A stretch of 64,000 nt of DNA, taken from contig DASZSB010000148.1 of NCBI GenBank assembly GCA_035548835.1, forward strand, positions 71,040-135,039, given 5' to 3'. This document shows, one piece after another, positions 53,100 to 61,498 of the stretch. The stretch comes from FEN-1219 sp035548835 (GTDB lineage: Bacteria; Pseudomonadota; Gammaproteobacteria; Steroidobacterales; Rariloculaceae). A program made the position numbers and the translations under genes. The notes beneath the pieces were generated by a model. The model made no database searches. It saw nothing but the letters and a program-made list of their open reading frames with translations, and was not told the origin of the DNA. Within the stretch, counting starts at the first letter, position 1. The number at the start of each line of letters is the position of its first letter.

Positions 53100-53549
53100 A
53101 TGACACGAGCCAAGGTCTTCTACGTTCTCGCCCTCGTCGCGCACGCACTCGGCTGGGTCCTGCCGGTCATTCGCGACCAGCAGCGCGTCTACCGTGGCGT
53201 GCACGCGTTCCGCGTGGCCCTGAGTCCGCTCTGGCCGTACGAGCACTTCCGCCTGCCGGGCGGTTACACGATGTGGCTCAGCGTCGCGAGCGGCCTGACG
53301 AACGTCGTGTTCGTCGCGATGGCCGTCTACCTCTGGCGGTTCGTGGCCCGCGGTGCCGGCAGCCGGCTCGCGGCGTTCGTGCTCGGCGCGGCGGCGCTGC
53401 TGAACCTGCACTGGACGTTCACGTTGCAGGGCAGCGCGGCCGAGCTCGAGCTCGGGTACCACGTCTGGGTCATCTCGTTCGTACTGCTCCTGCTGGCGGT
53501 CCACCCCGCGATGGTGGCCCGCGCACGCGTGGGCCCCGGCACGAGTTGA
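53100..53549 (+). CDS. Four-helix membrane protein of unknown function
   Basis: 149 residues from an ATG eleven bases after the aminotransferase stop. Four hydrophobic helices are visible, near residues 5-22, 57-80, 90-105 and 120-138 (VFYVLALVAHALGWVLPV, YHVWVISFVLLLLAVHPAM). No domain is recognised. Its stop is at 53547-53549, just before the promoter of the SPFH operon. Confidence 0.65.
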   Translation: MTRAKVFYVLALVAHALGWVLPVIRDQQRVYRGVHAFRVALSPLWPYEHFRLPGGYTMWLSVASGLTNVVFVAMAVYLWRFVARGAGSRLAAFVLGAAALLNLHWTFTLQGSAAELELGYHVWVISFVLLLLAVHPAMVARARVGPGTS

Positions 53550-53564
53550 CATAAGACCGGCCGT

Positions 53565-53592
53565 TTGACAGGCCCGGTGATGTCGATATGAT
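53565..53592 (+). promoter_or_regulatory. Sigma-70 promoter of the SPFH operon
   Basis: TTGACA at 53565-53570 is a perfect -35 box, followed by a 16-base spacer and TATGAT at 53587-53592 (five of six consensus bases). The start codon lies 35 bases downstream. This is the clearest promoter in the window and stands out in a GC-rich sequence. Confidence 0.75.
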
Positions 53593-53612
53593 ATCACTCG
53601 AATATCAATCGA
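53583..53612. promoter_or_regulatory. Operator overlapping the SPFH promoter
   Basis: Left arm TCGATATGATAT (53583-53594) and right arm ATATCAATCGA (53602-53612) are inverted copies with one extra base in the left arm and a seven-base centre. The site covers the -10 box and the likely start of transcription, so a bound protein would block RNA polymerase. The Arc-like repressor encoded by the second gene of the operon is the natural candidate. Confidence 0.6.
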
Positions 53613-53626
53613 GCCGGGAGTCGACC

Positions 53627-54619
53627 ATGCCAGTTCAACCTGCAAAGGACGCCACCTACGAGAAGCCCGTCGAGGTCATCAGCGGCTGGCCGGTCCTGTT
53701 CATCGGGATCGCGCTGCTGCTCGGCGCCGTCGCCTTCGTGTTCACGGGGCCGGGGCTGCCGCCGCTGCGGATCGTTGCCGCGGCGGCATTCAGCGCGCTC
53801 GTGGTGTTTCTGCTGACCGGGCTGTTCTCGTTGCAGCCGAACGAGGCGCGCGTGCTGATCCTGTTCGGCGACTACAAGGGCACCGTGCGCAAGAGCGGCT
53901 TCCATTGGGCGAACCCGTTCTACGCGAGCAATCGCGGCAAGGTTCCGTGGGGCGTCGCGCCGCCGCAGGATCCGAAGGCGGGGACGCGCATCGGTCCCGG
54001 CGCCGGCGGCATCGTCTACAAGCCGCTGAAGGCCACGATCTCGCTGCGCGCGCGCAACTTCAACAGCGACAAGCTGAAGGTCAACGACAAACGCGGCAAT
54101 CCGGTCGAGATCGCCGCCGTCATCGTCTGGCGCGTCGATGACACGGCGCAGGCCGCGTTCGACGTCGAGGACTTCGAGAGCTACGTGACGGTGCAGAGCG
54201 AGGCGGCCATCCGCAGCGTCGCGAGCACGTACGCTTACGATCAGGGCGAAGAGGACGAAGTCACGCTGCGTGGCGGTGGCGACGAGGTTTCGCACGAGCT
54301 GAAGAAGGAGCTCGAGAAGCGCCTTGCGAAGGCCGGCGTGGTGGTCGAGGAGGCGCGCCTGACGCATCTCGCGTACGCGCCCGAGATCGCACACGCCATG
54401 CTGCGGCGCCAGCAGGCAGAAGCCGTGATCGCGGCACGGCAGAAGATCGTGCTCGGCGCCGTCAGCATGGTCGACATGGCGCTGCGCGAGCTCGACCACA
54501 AACAGGTCGTGAAGCTCGACGAGGAGCGCAAGGCCGCGATGGTCAGCAATCTGCTCGTGGTGCTCTGCGGCACGGAAGAAGCCGCGCCGGTCATCAACAC
54601 GGGCACGCTGTACGGCTGA
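53627..54619 (+). CDS. SPFH/Band 7 membrane protein
   Basis: 330 residues from the ATG at 53627 (GGGAG seven bases upstream). Two N-terminal helices (WPVLFIGIALLLGAVAFVF and IVAAAAFSALVVFLLTGLF) are followed by the SPFH domain: LQPNEARVLILFGDYKGTVR, VNDKRGNPVEIAAVIVWRV, and a long helical, charged segment (ELKKELEKRLAKAGVVVEEA, IAHAMLRRQQAEAVIAARQK) that forms oligomers. Stomatin/prohibitin-like proteins organise membrane microdomains. It shares an operon with an Arc-like DNA-binding protein. Confidence 0.9.
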   Translation: MPVQPAKDATYEKPVEVISGWPVLFIGIALLLGAVAFVFTGPGLPPLRIVAAAAFSALVVFLLTGLFSLQPNEARVLILFGDYKGTVRKSGFHWANPFYASNRGKVPWGVAPPQDPKAGTRIGPGAGGIVYKPLKATISLRARNFNSDKLKVNDKRGNPVEIAAVIVWRVDDTAQAAFDVEDFESYVTVQSEAAIRSVASTYAYDQGEEDEVTLRGGGDEVSHELKKELEKRLAKAGVVVEEARLTHLAYAPEIAHAMLRRQQAEAVIAARQKIVLGAVSMVDMALRELDHKQVVKLDEERKAAMVSNLLVVLCGTEEAAPVINTGTLYG

Positions 54620-54621
54620 TC

Positions 54622-54804
54622 GTGGCGGAAGAGCGCAAGTCGTTCCTGCTGCGGCTGCCACCCGAGCTCTGGAAAGAGATCGAGAAGTGGGCGGCCGACG
54701 AGCTGCGCAGCGTCAACGGCCAGATCGAGTACCTGCTGCGGCAGGCCGTCCGCGAGCGCAAAGGGAGCCACAAGCCGGACGGGAGGGCGGGCGGCGAGTC
54801 CTGA
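54622..54804 (+). CDS. Arc-like ribbon-helix-helix DNA-binding protein
   Basis: 60 residues from a GTG two bases after the SPFH stop. The segment KSFLLRLPPELWKEIEKWAA, then SVNGQIEYLLRQAVRER, matches the Arc family: a beta strand for the DNA groove, then two helices for dimerisation. The C-terminal 12 residues are charged and disordered. Genes for SPFH and Arc proteins often pair. It probably represses its own operon through the inverted repeat at 53583-53612. Confidence 0.85.
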   Translation: MAEERKSFLLRLPPELWKEIEKWAADELRSVNGQIEYLLRQAVRERKGSHKPDGRAGGES

Positions 54805-54844
54805 GGGCGGGCGCGGCCCTTTGCCGCGCCCGCGGCACCGCGCT

Positions 54845-55705
54845 TCAGAGTGCGCGCAGTCCTTCGGTCAGCTCGATCGTCGTGCCCCACGGATCGGTCA
54901 GGAACGCGAGCCCGAAGCCGGACGGCAGCGTCGAATAGGGCCGATCGAACTTGACGCCCGCCGCTTCGAGCCGCTTGCAGAACGCGGCGAGGCCCTGCAC
55001 CTCGAAGCCGATGTGATCGAGCATGCGCCCGCGCGTGGGCGCCTTCGCGGCCGCGACGCCCGAGATGTTGATGTTGATGCCCGGCAGATCGACGGCGTCG
55101 TAGTGCCAGCGCTTGCCGCGAACGCCGCCGAAGGTCTTCGCGTACCACTCCTTGGCCGCCGCGACCTGGTCCTCGGGCACGTTCAGGTGAATGTGATGCG
55201 CGACGATCGGCCCCACGAGCTTGCGGTTGTGGCGCTCCGCGAATGCGTCCGTGCCGCCGCCGTCGATCGTGAAGCCGAGATTCGTCGCGAGGCCGTCGTC
55301 GAACAGCTCGATGCGCTCGCCCTCCGGCGTGTACGTGGAACCGACGCCCGGCACTTCCTTGTTGAGCTCGACCTTGAAGCCCTTCTTCTCGAGCGCCGCG
55401 ATCGACTGCACGCGGAACGCGACGTGGTTCACCACCGAGCCCTCGGTGCCGCCGTTCGACTCGCCCTGCCGCAGCAGCACCACGACGTCGGGCAGCGAAA
55501 CGCCTTCCGTGGTGCCATTGAACAGAACCGGCTTGCCGCCGAGCGCGACCCAGAACGCCTTGTTCGCGGCGACGTCGCGAACGACATAGTGCAGGTGGCC
55601 CATGGCGACGCCCGCAGCGTTCGGACGCGACAGTTGTGCCGGCGCAGGCCCGGTCGCGGTCAGCAACGCGACGAAGGCGAGGAACGACGAAAGCGATCGC
55701 AGCAT
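54845..55705 (-). CDS. Exported two-module VOC-family protein
   Basis: 286 residues. Signal peptide SSFLAFVALLTATGPAPAQ. Two glyoxalase/extradiol modules follow. The first has GHLHYVVRDVAANKAFWVAL and NHVAFRVQSI; the second has AHHIHLNVPEDQVAAAKEWY, LDHIGFEVQGL and FLTDPWGTTIELTEG. Candidate metal ligands (His, His, Glu) occur in the second. Together the modules could form one full metal site. Export is unusual for this superfamily. The reaction is unknown. Confidence 0.75.
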   Translation of the reverse strand: MLRSLSSFLAFVALLTATGPAPAQLSRPNAAGVAMGHLHYVVRDVAANKAFWVALGGKPVLFNGTTEGVSLPDVVVLLRQGESNGGTEGSVVNHVAFRVQSIAALEKKGFKVELNKEVPGVGSTYTPEGERIELFDDGLATNLGFTIDGGGTDAFAERHNRKLVGPIVAHHIHLNVPEDQVAAAKEWYAKTFGGVRGKRWHYDAVDLPGININISGVAAAKAPTRGRMLDHIGFEVQGLAAFCKRLEAAGVKFDRPYSTLPSGFGLAFLTDPWGTTIELTEGLRAL

Positions 55706-55825
55706 GGCGTTTCTCCGGCCCGTGTGCCGTGATTGTACCGGTGGTTGCGCGGCGCCGCGCCATGCCCCTCGGCGGGCTTTCCGGTATCATCGCCGCGTCA
55801 TTATCACCGACTCCAGGGCAAGCCC

Positions 55826-56977
55826 ATGGGCTTCACGACGAAGCAGATTCACGCCGGCGTCACGCCGGACCCGGTCACCGGCGCCATCCTGACGCCGATC
55901 TATCAGTCGACGACGTTCGTGCAGGACTCCGTCGACCAGTACCTGTCGAAGGGCTATTCGTACTCGCGCAGCGGCAATCCCACGGTCCGTGCGCTCGAGC
56001 AGAAGATCGCGGTCCTCGAGAACGGCTACAGCGCCACCTGCTACTCGACCGGCATGGCGGCCGAGCAGGTGGTCTTGCAGGCCACGCTGTCCGCCGGCGA
56101 TCACGCCATCGTGTCCGACGTGGCGTACGGCGGCACGTACCGGATCTGCGCGAAGATCTACTCGCGCTTCGGCGTGGAGTTCAGCTTCGTTGACACCGCA
56201 AATCCCGATGCGGTGGCCAAGGCCGTGCGCAAGAACACGAGGCTGATCTTCACGGAGACGCCGGCCAATCCGACGCTGAAGCTCACGGACATCGCCGCGA
56301 TCTCGGAGATCGCGCGGAAGCACGGCATCGTGCACGCGGTCGACAACACGTTCCTGACGCCGTACTACCAGCGGCCGCTCGAACTCGGCGCCAACATCTC
56401 GGTGCACAGCACGACGAAGTATTTCGACGGCCACAACGCCACCACGGGCGGTGCGGTGATCGTCGACAGCAAGGAGCTCGAGGAGAAGGTGCGGTTCCAC
56501 CAGAACGCGACGGGCGTGATCATGTCGCCGTTCGTGGCCTGGCTCACGATGCAGGGCACCAAGACGTTGTCCATCCGGCTCGAGCGACAGTCGAAGAACG
56601 CGCAGGCCATCGCGGAGTTCCTCGAGTCGCAGCCGAAGGTCACGACGGTGCGCTATCCGGGGCTCAAGAGCTTCCCGCAGCACGATCTCGCGAAGAAGCA
56701 GGCCAGCGGCTTCGGCGCGATGATCTGGTTCGAAGTCGCGGGCGGCGCGCCCGCAGGCAAGAAGCTCATGGACTCGGTCAAGCTCTGTACGCTTGCCGAG
56801 AATCTGGGCTCGGTCGAGACGCTGATCACGCACCCGGTCACGATGACGCACGCCGTCATGTCGAAGGCCGAGCGCGAAGCCGTCGGTATCACGGACGGAC
56901 TCGTGCGGCTGTCCGTGGGGCTCGAGGACGTCGAGGATCTGATCGCCGACCTGCGCGAGGCGCTCGCGAAAATCTGA
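55826..56977 (+). CDS. PLP-dependent transsulfuration enzyme (cystathionine gamma-lyase/synthase type)
   Basis: 383 residues from the ATG at 55826. The motif FTTKQIHAGVTPDPVTGAI, YSRSGNPTVRALE and the PLP lysine in HSTTKYFDGHNATTGG identify the Cys/Met-metabolism family. The C-terminal AENLGSVETLITHPVTMTH binds the substrate carboxylate. Length and motifs fit cystathionine gamma-lyase or gamma-synthase; the two cannot be separated reliably by eye. Cytoplasmic tetramer. The next gene, 19 bases on, is a paralogue. A cysteine-synthase-family enzyme lies at 61499-62509. Confidence 0.88.
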   Translation: MGFTTKQIHAGVTPDPVTGAILTPIYQSTTFVQDSVDQYLSKGYSYSRSGNPTVRALEQKIAVLENGYSATCYSTGMAAEQVVLQATLSAGDHAIVSDVAYGGTYRICAKIYSRFGVEFSFVDTANPDAVAKAVRKNTRLIFTETPANPTLKLTDIAAISEIARKHGIVHAVDNTFLTPYYQRPLELGANISVHSTTKYFDGHNATTGGAVIVDSKELEEKVRFHQNATGVIMSPFVAWLTMQGTKTLSIRLERQSKNAQAIAEFLESQPKVTTVRYPGLKSFPQHDLAKKQASGFGAMIWFEVAGGAPAGKKLMDSVKLCTLAENLGSVETLITHPVTMTHAVMSKAEREAVGITDGLVRLSVGLEDVEDLIADLREALAKI

Positions 56978-56996
56978 GCGCGCACGCGCCACTGCC

Positions 56997-58166
56997 ATGA
57001 AGAAGCAAACGCGAGTCACCCATCCGCGCGGCATCAAGCTGCTCGAAGGCAACGAGGCCGTCGTCTCGCCGGTGTATCGGTCGGTGAAGTTCACCTATCC
57101 GACGCTCGCGGCGTCGCTGACGGCCGAGGCCAAGGAGCACGGCTTCGACTACACGCGCGACTCGAATCCGACTACGCGCGAGCTCGAGCTGCTCGTGGCC
57201 GAGTTGCAGGACCGCGACGACGCGATCGCAGTGGGTTCCGGCATGGCGGCCATCTGGCTCGCGCTGCTCGGCAGTCTCGAGGCGGGCGACCGCGTCGTGA
57301 TCTTCGTGGAGTCGTACAGGCCTAATCGCGTGGCCGTGCGGCGGTTCCTGCCGAAGCTCGGCATCGAGTTCGTGATGCTGAGCGTGCACGATCTCACGGC
57401 CATCGACCGCGAGTTCGCCCACGAGAAGACGAAGCTCGTGCTGTTCGAGGCGCCCACGAATCCGATGCTGCAGGTGCCCGATCTCGAAGCCATCGTCGCG
57501 CTCGCGAAGAAGCACGACGTGGTCACGGTGCTCGACAACACGTTCGCCGGCCTGCACAACCATGGCCGCTACGACATCGATTTCTTCGTGCACAGCATGA
57601 CGAAGTACGCGAACGGCCATGGCGATGTCATGGGCGGCATCGTGATCGGCGAGAAGAAGCGCATCCGCGCGATCAAGCCGCTGTCCGTGAACATGGGCGC
57701 CACGCTCGATCCGGGTGCGGCCTACCTGATGCTGCGCGGTCTCAAGACCTACTACCTGCGTTACGAGCGGCATTCGGCGAACGCGCTCGCGATCGCGCAG
57801 TACCTCCTCAAGCGCAAGGAAGTCGCGCGCGTGATCTATCCGGGTCTGCCGAGCGATCCCGGGCACGCGCTCGCGAGCAAGCAGATGAGCGACTTCGGCG
57901 GCGTGCTGACTTTGGACTTGAACGCGAACGAACAGCAGACGTGGGCGTTCATCGACGCGCTCGATCTGTTCGTGACGACAGCGAGCCTGGGCTCGACGGA
58001 TTCGCTCGTGTCGCCGGTGAAACTCTTCCTCGGCAGCGATTTGAGCGCCGAAGAGCAGGCTCGCGCGCAGATCAGGGAATCGACCGTGCGATTCGCCGTC
58101 GGCATCGAGCACGTCGACGATCTGATCGCCGACATCGACCAGGCCCTGCGCAAGACCTTCGGCTGA
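56997..58166 (+). CDS. Second PLP-dependent transsulfuration-family enzyme
   Basis: 389 residues. PLP lysine in HSMTKYANGHGDVMGG, YTRDSNPTTRELE near residue 55, and TASLGSTDSLVSPVK in the substrate site. It differs from its upstream partner in many positions, including TASLGS in place of AENLGS, so the two are likely to have different substrates. Possibly a cystathionine beta- or gamma-type enzyme or a thiol lyase. The pair probably works together in methionine-to-cysteine conversion. Confidence 0.82.
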   Translation: MKKQTRVTHPRGIKLLEGNEAVVSPVYRSVKFTYPTLAASLTAEAKEHGFDYTRDSNPTTRELELLVAELQDRDDAIAVGSGMAAIWLALLGSLEAGDRVVIFVESYRPNRVAVRRFLPKLGIEFVMLSVHDLTAIDREFAHEKTKLVLFEAPTNPMLQVPDLEAIVALAKKHDVVTVLDNTFAGLHNHGRYDIDFFVHSMTKYANGHGDVMGGIVIGEKKRIRAIKPLSVNMGATLDPGAAYLMLRGLKTYYLRYERHSANALAIAQYLLKRKEVARVIYPGLPSDPGHALASKQMSDFGGVLTLDLNANEQQTWAFIDALDLFVTTASLGSTDSLVSPVKLFLGSDLSAEEQARAQIRESTVRFAVGIEHVDDLIADIDQALRKTFG

Positions 58167-58231
58167 CGCGCGTTGAAGACGGTGGCAGACGACCGTGGTC
58201 TGGCGCCGGCCTGCGATGGCCGCACCGGGAC

Positions 58232-58285
58232 CGCCGTGAATACATCCCTGTAGGCTGCGTCGGCGACATCCTGTCGCCGACCCTC
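58232..58285. repeat. Second copy of the dispersed repeat core
   Basis: This stretch contains GTCGGCGACATCCTGTCGCC and TACATCCCTGTAGGCTGCGT, matching the reverse complement of the 1256-1308 core in all but about three positions over 53 bases. It lies in the 170-bp gap between the convergent transsulfuration and squalene-hopene cyclase genes. The 31-bp outer ends of the first copy are absent. It still forms a hairpin and may act as a terminator. Confidence 0.75.
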
Positions 58286-58336
58286 CCGGCGCAGACGCGA
58301 TGCGCCGGTGCGATGACGAAGAAAGGAACGAAGCCG

Positions 58337-60343
58337 CTACGCGGACAGGAATCGCCGTGCTCGGCCGAGCGCCATCAGCGGGAAATAGTGGCGATACATG
58401 TTGTAGTTCAGCATGAACCCGCGCTGCAGCTCGGTGCCTTGTGCGATGCGCTCGAGCGTCTTCTTGTCGCGGAAGTCCATGCGCGCGCCGAAACCGTAGC
58501 CCGGGAAGCCCGTACCCGTGTAGTACGGCTCGTCCCACGTGCCGTCGTCGCGCTGCGTGACGACGAGAAAGCCGATGCCGCGCCGGATCGCGCGCTCGTA
58601 GTCCCGGCTCCCGGTGGCGACCAGCGCGAGCAACGCCCAGCCCGTCTGCGACGCCGTGCTCGGGCCCTTGCCGCGCAGGCTGTCGTCCATGTACGACGCG
58701 CACGTCTCGCCCCAGCCGCCGTCGGCGTTCTGGTGCGCGACGAGCCAGTCGGCCGCGCTGCGCACGTATGGCTGCGACATGTCCTCGCGGATCGCGGCCA
58801 GCGCGGGCAGCACGGCCGCGGTGCCGTAGACGTGATTCACGCCCCAGCGCCCGAACCAGCTGCCGTCGCTCTCCTGCTCGGAGCGCAGGAACTGGTACGC
58901 GCGCGCGACCGCCGGGTGCTGCCGGTCGAAACCGAGCAGGCCGAGCGCCTCCAGCACGTGCGCCGTGACGTCGGCCGACGCCGGATCGAGCGCTTCGCCG
59001 AAGTCGCAGAACGGGATCTTGGTCAGGATCTCGTGGTTGTTGTCCTTGTCGAACGCCGCCCAGCCGCCGTTGCTCGACTGCATGGCGAGCGTCCAGCCGA
59101 GGGCGCGATCGATCACGGCCCGGATCCGCGGCTCGTCGAGCAGCGTGCGCGGCAGCCGTGCGAGCACGATCAGCGCGACGGCGGTGTCGTCGATGTCGGG
59201 GTAATGCAGGTTCGCGCGCTCGAACGCCCAGCCGCTCGGCTCGACGCCTTTGACCTTCTTCGACCAGTCGCCGTAGTAACGCACCTCGTTGCGCAGGAGC
59301 CACTCGAGCGCACGCTGCATACCCGGCGTGAACTCGCGATCGCAGTCCTGCATCGCGAGCAGCGACAGCAAGGTGTCCCACACCGGCGATTCGCTGGCCT
59401 GGATGTGCAGCGTGCCGCCGCGCTCGTACGACCAGTGGCTGTCGAGGGCCGCGAGACCTTTCGCCATGACCGGGTGCTGCAGCGTGTAGCCCTCGACGTT
59501 CAGCGCCATGAGGCTGTAAATCCAGGGCGGCTGGATGCCGCCCCAGGCGCCGTCCGCGTCCTGGTGACGCACGATCCAGCCGAGGCATGCGTTGATGGCC
59601 ATCTCGCGGCCCGGCGTGAAGCCGAGCTGCTGGTACATGTGCAGGAAGCGGTCGGAGAGCAGGAACAGGCGCCGCCACGACCACCAGGGGCCGCGTTTCG
59701 GCAGACTGTAGTCCATGCGGTCCCGGCCTTCGGGGAACAGCTCGTCGAGGCGGCGCTCCGGCGGCAGCGGGCGCACGGCGCGGCGCGCCGACAGCACGGC
59801 CAGCGGTATCAGCGTCGCGCGCGCCCAGCTCGCGAAGTTGTAGATGTTGAACCACCAGCGCGGATTCGCGATGACCTCCGGCGGCAGGTTCGGCGTCGCG
59901 CTCCAGGGCCACTCGCCGAGCAGCGCGAGCCAGTAGCGCGTGAACACACGGATGCCGCGCAGGCCGCCGTGCGCGAAGATCCACTCGCGCGCGCGGACCA
60001 GCGGCTCCTCCTCGGCGCGCATGCCGACGCTGCGCAACGCGGCATAGCACTCGACCGTGCTGTTGATGTCGCCTTGTGGCGCCTGGTAGTAGCTCTCCCA
60101 CGAGCCATCCGGCCGCTGGGCCTTCAGCAGCGTGGCCACGATGTCCTGCTGGCGCGGGTGGCGGTAGCCGAGGAAGTGCATGGCGAGCAGCCACTCGGCT
60201 TCCATCGAGTAGTTGGACTCGAGCATGCCCACCCAGAACCCTTCGGCCTTCTGCTCGCCGTCGAGCCACGCGATGGCTTTCGCGATCGCGGCGTCGACTT
60301 TGAGTGCCGGTTGTTCCAGGGCTCGTGGAGCGGAAACGGCCAT
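58337..60343 (-). CDS. shc: Squalene-hopene cyclase
   Basis: 668 residues from the ATG at 60343. The catalytic DXDD motif is DIDD at residues 383-386 in HYPDIDDTAVAL. Several QW repeats are visible (QRPDGSWE, QDADGAWGG, QSSNGGWAAF, QESDGSWFGRW, QNADGGWGE, QRDDGTWDE). Length matches bacterial enzymes. It folds squalene into hopene or hopanol at the inner membrane. Other hopanoid genes (hpn) are not in this window, so the gene appears isolated. Confidence 0.95.
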   Translation of the reverse strand: MAVSAPRALEQPALKVDAAIAKAIAWLDGEQKAEGFWVGMLESNYSMEAEWLLAMHFLGYRHPRQQDIVATLLKAQRPDGSWESYYQAPQGDINSTVECYAALRSVGMRAEEEPLVRAREWIFAHGGLRGIRVFTRYWLALLGEWPWSATPNLPPEVIANPRWWFNIYNFASWARATLIPLAVLSARRAVRPLPPERRLDELFPEGRDRMDYSLPKRGPWWSWRRLFLLSDRFLHMYQQLGFTPGREMAINACLGWIVRHQDADGAWGGIQPPWIYSLMALNVEGYTLQHPVMAKGLAALDSHWSYERGGTLHIQASESPVWDTLLSLLAMQDCDREFTPGMQRALEWLLRNEVRYYGDWSKKVKGVEPSGWAFERANLHYPDIDDTAVALIVLARLPRTLLDEPRIRAVIDRALGWTLAMQSSNGGWAAFDKDNNHEILTKIPFCDFGEALDPASADVTAHVLEALGLLGFDRQHPAVARAYQFLRSEQESDGSWFGRWGVNHVYGTAAVLPALAAIREDMSQPYVRSAADWLVAHQNADGGWGETCASYMDDSLRGKGPSTASQTGWALLALVATGSRDYERAIRRGIGFLVVTQRDDGTWDEPYYTGTGFPGYGFGARMDFRDKKTLERIAQGTELQRGFMLNYNMYRHYFPLMALGRARRFLSA

Positions 60344-60467
60344 ATCCCGCAGGCAATGGAAACGACGCGGCATTATCGCACAGCCTCGTAGGAGGCGTTC
60401 GCCGCCCGCTTGCGGAGGCGCGGCGGATGGCCGAGCATGCCGCGTTCTTGCGCCCGGAGGGTTGCCG

Positions 60468-60857
60468 ATGCCAGCACTGCGCACCGCCGCGTCACTCGCC
60501 GCGACCGCGATTCTTGCGGGCTGCGCCGTGCTGACGGCCGATGGCGACCGCCTGTCTCTGACCTCGCCGGAGTTCCGGGCCTACGTGGAGCGCGTGTTCC
60601 GTGAGCAGAACAAGGTGGCCGATCGGTTCGCGTTCGCGCTCGAGGATGCGGCCAATCCGCCGGCGGAGGTCGCGGCGGCCGAGCAGTCGCTGCTGACGGC
60701 GTGCTCGGATCTGAACCAGCTGGCGACGGCGCGCCGGGACGAACGGCGACTCAGCCTGCGCCAGCGCTCGGCCGCGGCGCGCAGCGTGCCGGAGTGCGAG
60801 AGGACGATGCGCGCGAGCGCCGCCGCGCTCGACACGTGGCGCGCGGTGCGCCGCTAG
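60468..60857 (+). CDS. Small lipoprotein of unknown function
   Basis: 129 residues from the ATG at 60468, preceded by GGAGGG. Leader SLAATAILAGC ends in a lipobox (LAGC). The mature part is helical and charged (FRAYVERVFREQNKVADRFA, DERRLSLRQRSAAA) with two further cysteines (TACSD and PECER) that may pair. No family is recognised. The stop overlaps that of the convergent NlpC/P60 gene. Confidence 0.65.
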   Translation: MPALRTAASLAATAILAGCAVLTADGDRLSLTSPEFRAYVERVFREQNKVADRFAFALEDAANPPAEVAAAEQSLLTACSDLNQLATARRDERRLSLRQRSAAARSVPECERTMRASAAALDTWRAVRR

Positions 60858-61384
60858 GGCAGCAGCCGGCCAACGGCGACCAGGTGCTGTCGATAGTACG
60901 GCGTATCGAGGCTCGCGACCGCGACGCGCTCGCCGCTGGCCGGCGCGTGGACGAACCGGCCGTCACCGAGGTAGATGCCGACGTGCGAGAGTTTCGCCTC
61001 GTCCTGGAAGAACATCAGATCGCCGGCCCCTGCGTTGCCCAGAGAGATCTTGCGCACCGCCCGGAACAGCTCCTGCGACGTGCGCGGCACTCTGTAGCCC
61101 GCCTGCGCGTAGGTGTAGAACACGAGGCCGCTGCAGTCGAAGCCTTCGTCGGGCTTCGTGCCGCCGTAGCGGTACTTCGCTCCGACGAGATCGCGCGCCA
61201 GCTCGGCGATGGCCGTGCCCACATGGGTTTCCGCCGCGCGCGGCTCGACGCGTACCCGTTCGGGAGCGCGGGCAGCGGGCGCCGGCGGGGCGCTGGCGCA
61301 GCCGGTTACGGCGGTCGTCAGCGCCGCGAGCAGCGCGACCGCGGGGACCCTCGGGCTCGGTAAGGTGCGGAGCATGCGTGCCAT
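60854..61384 (-). CDS. NlpC/P60 lipoprotein, murein endopeptidase
   Basis: 176 residues; an ATG three codons later is an alternative. Leader VALLAALTTAVTGC with lipobox VTGC. The NlpC/P60 domain has the nucleophile in FDCSGLVFYTYAQAG, the base His in LSHVGIYLGDGRF and the third polar residue in FVHAPASG. It cleaves peptide cross-links in peptidoglycan and is anchored to the outer membrane. Its size is close to E. coli Spr/MepS. Confidence 0.9.
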   Translation of the reverse strand: MARMLRTLPSPRVPAVALLAALTTAVTGCASAPPAPAARAPERVRVEPRAAETHVGTAIAELARDLVGAKYRYGGTKPDEGFDCSGLVFYTYAQAGYRVPRTSQELFRAVRKISLGNAGAGDLMFFQDEAKLSHVGIYLGDGRFVHAPASGERVAVASLDTPYYRQHLVAVGRLLP

Positions 61385-61466
61385 CCTGGCGCTGGCCGGC
61401 TGAATCCATCCTGAATCGGCGGGTCATTGTCGGCACCGCCGCGCCGCGCGTCGCAGCCGAAGCTCA

Positions 61467-61498
61467 CAAAAAAACCGCGCCGGGCGCCGACGGCGGCG
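61467..61498 (-). terminator. Possible terminator of the cysteine-synthase-like gene
   Basis: On the minus strand a very GC-rich stretch able to form short hairpins (GGCGCCCGGCGCGG) is followed by seven T residues, directly after the stop of the gene at 61499. The T run is unusual for this genome. The stem is imperfect. Confidence 0.5.

Noticed and set aside
56889..60356. Long minus-strand frame covering the second transsulfuration gene and cyclase
   Set aside because: It is out of frame with the squalene-hopene cyclase and antisense to the PLP enzyme. The low-complexity Arg-rich translation indicates a shadow.
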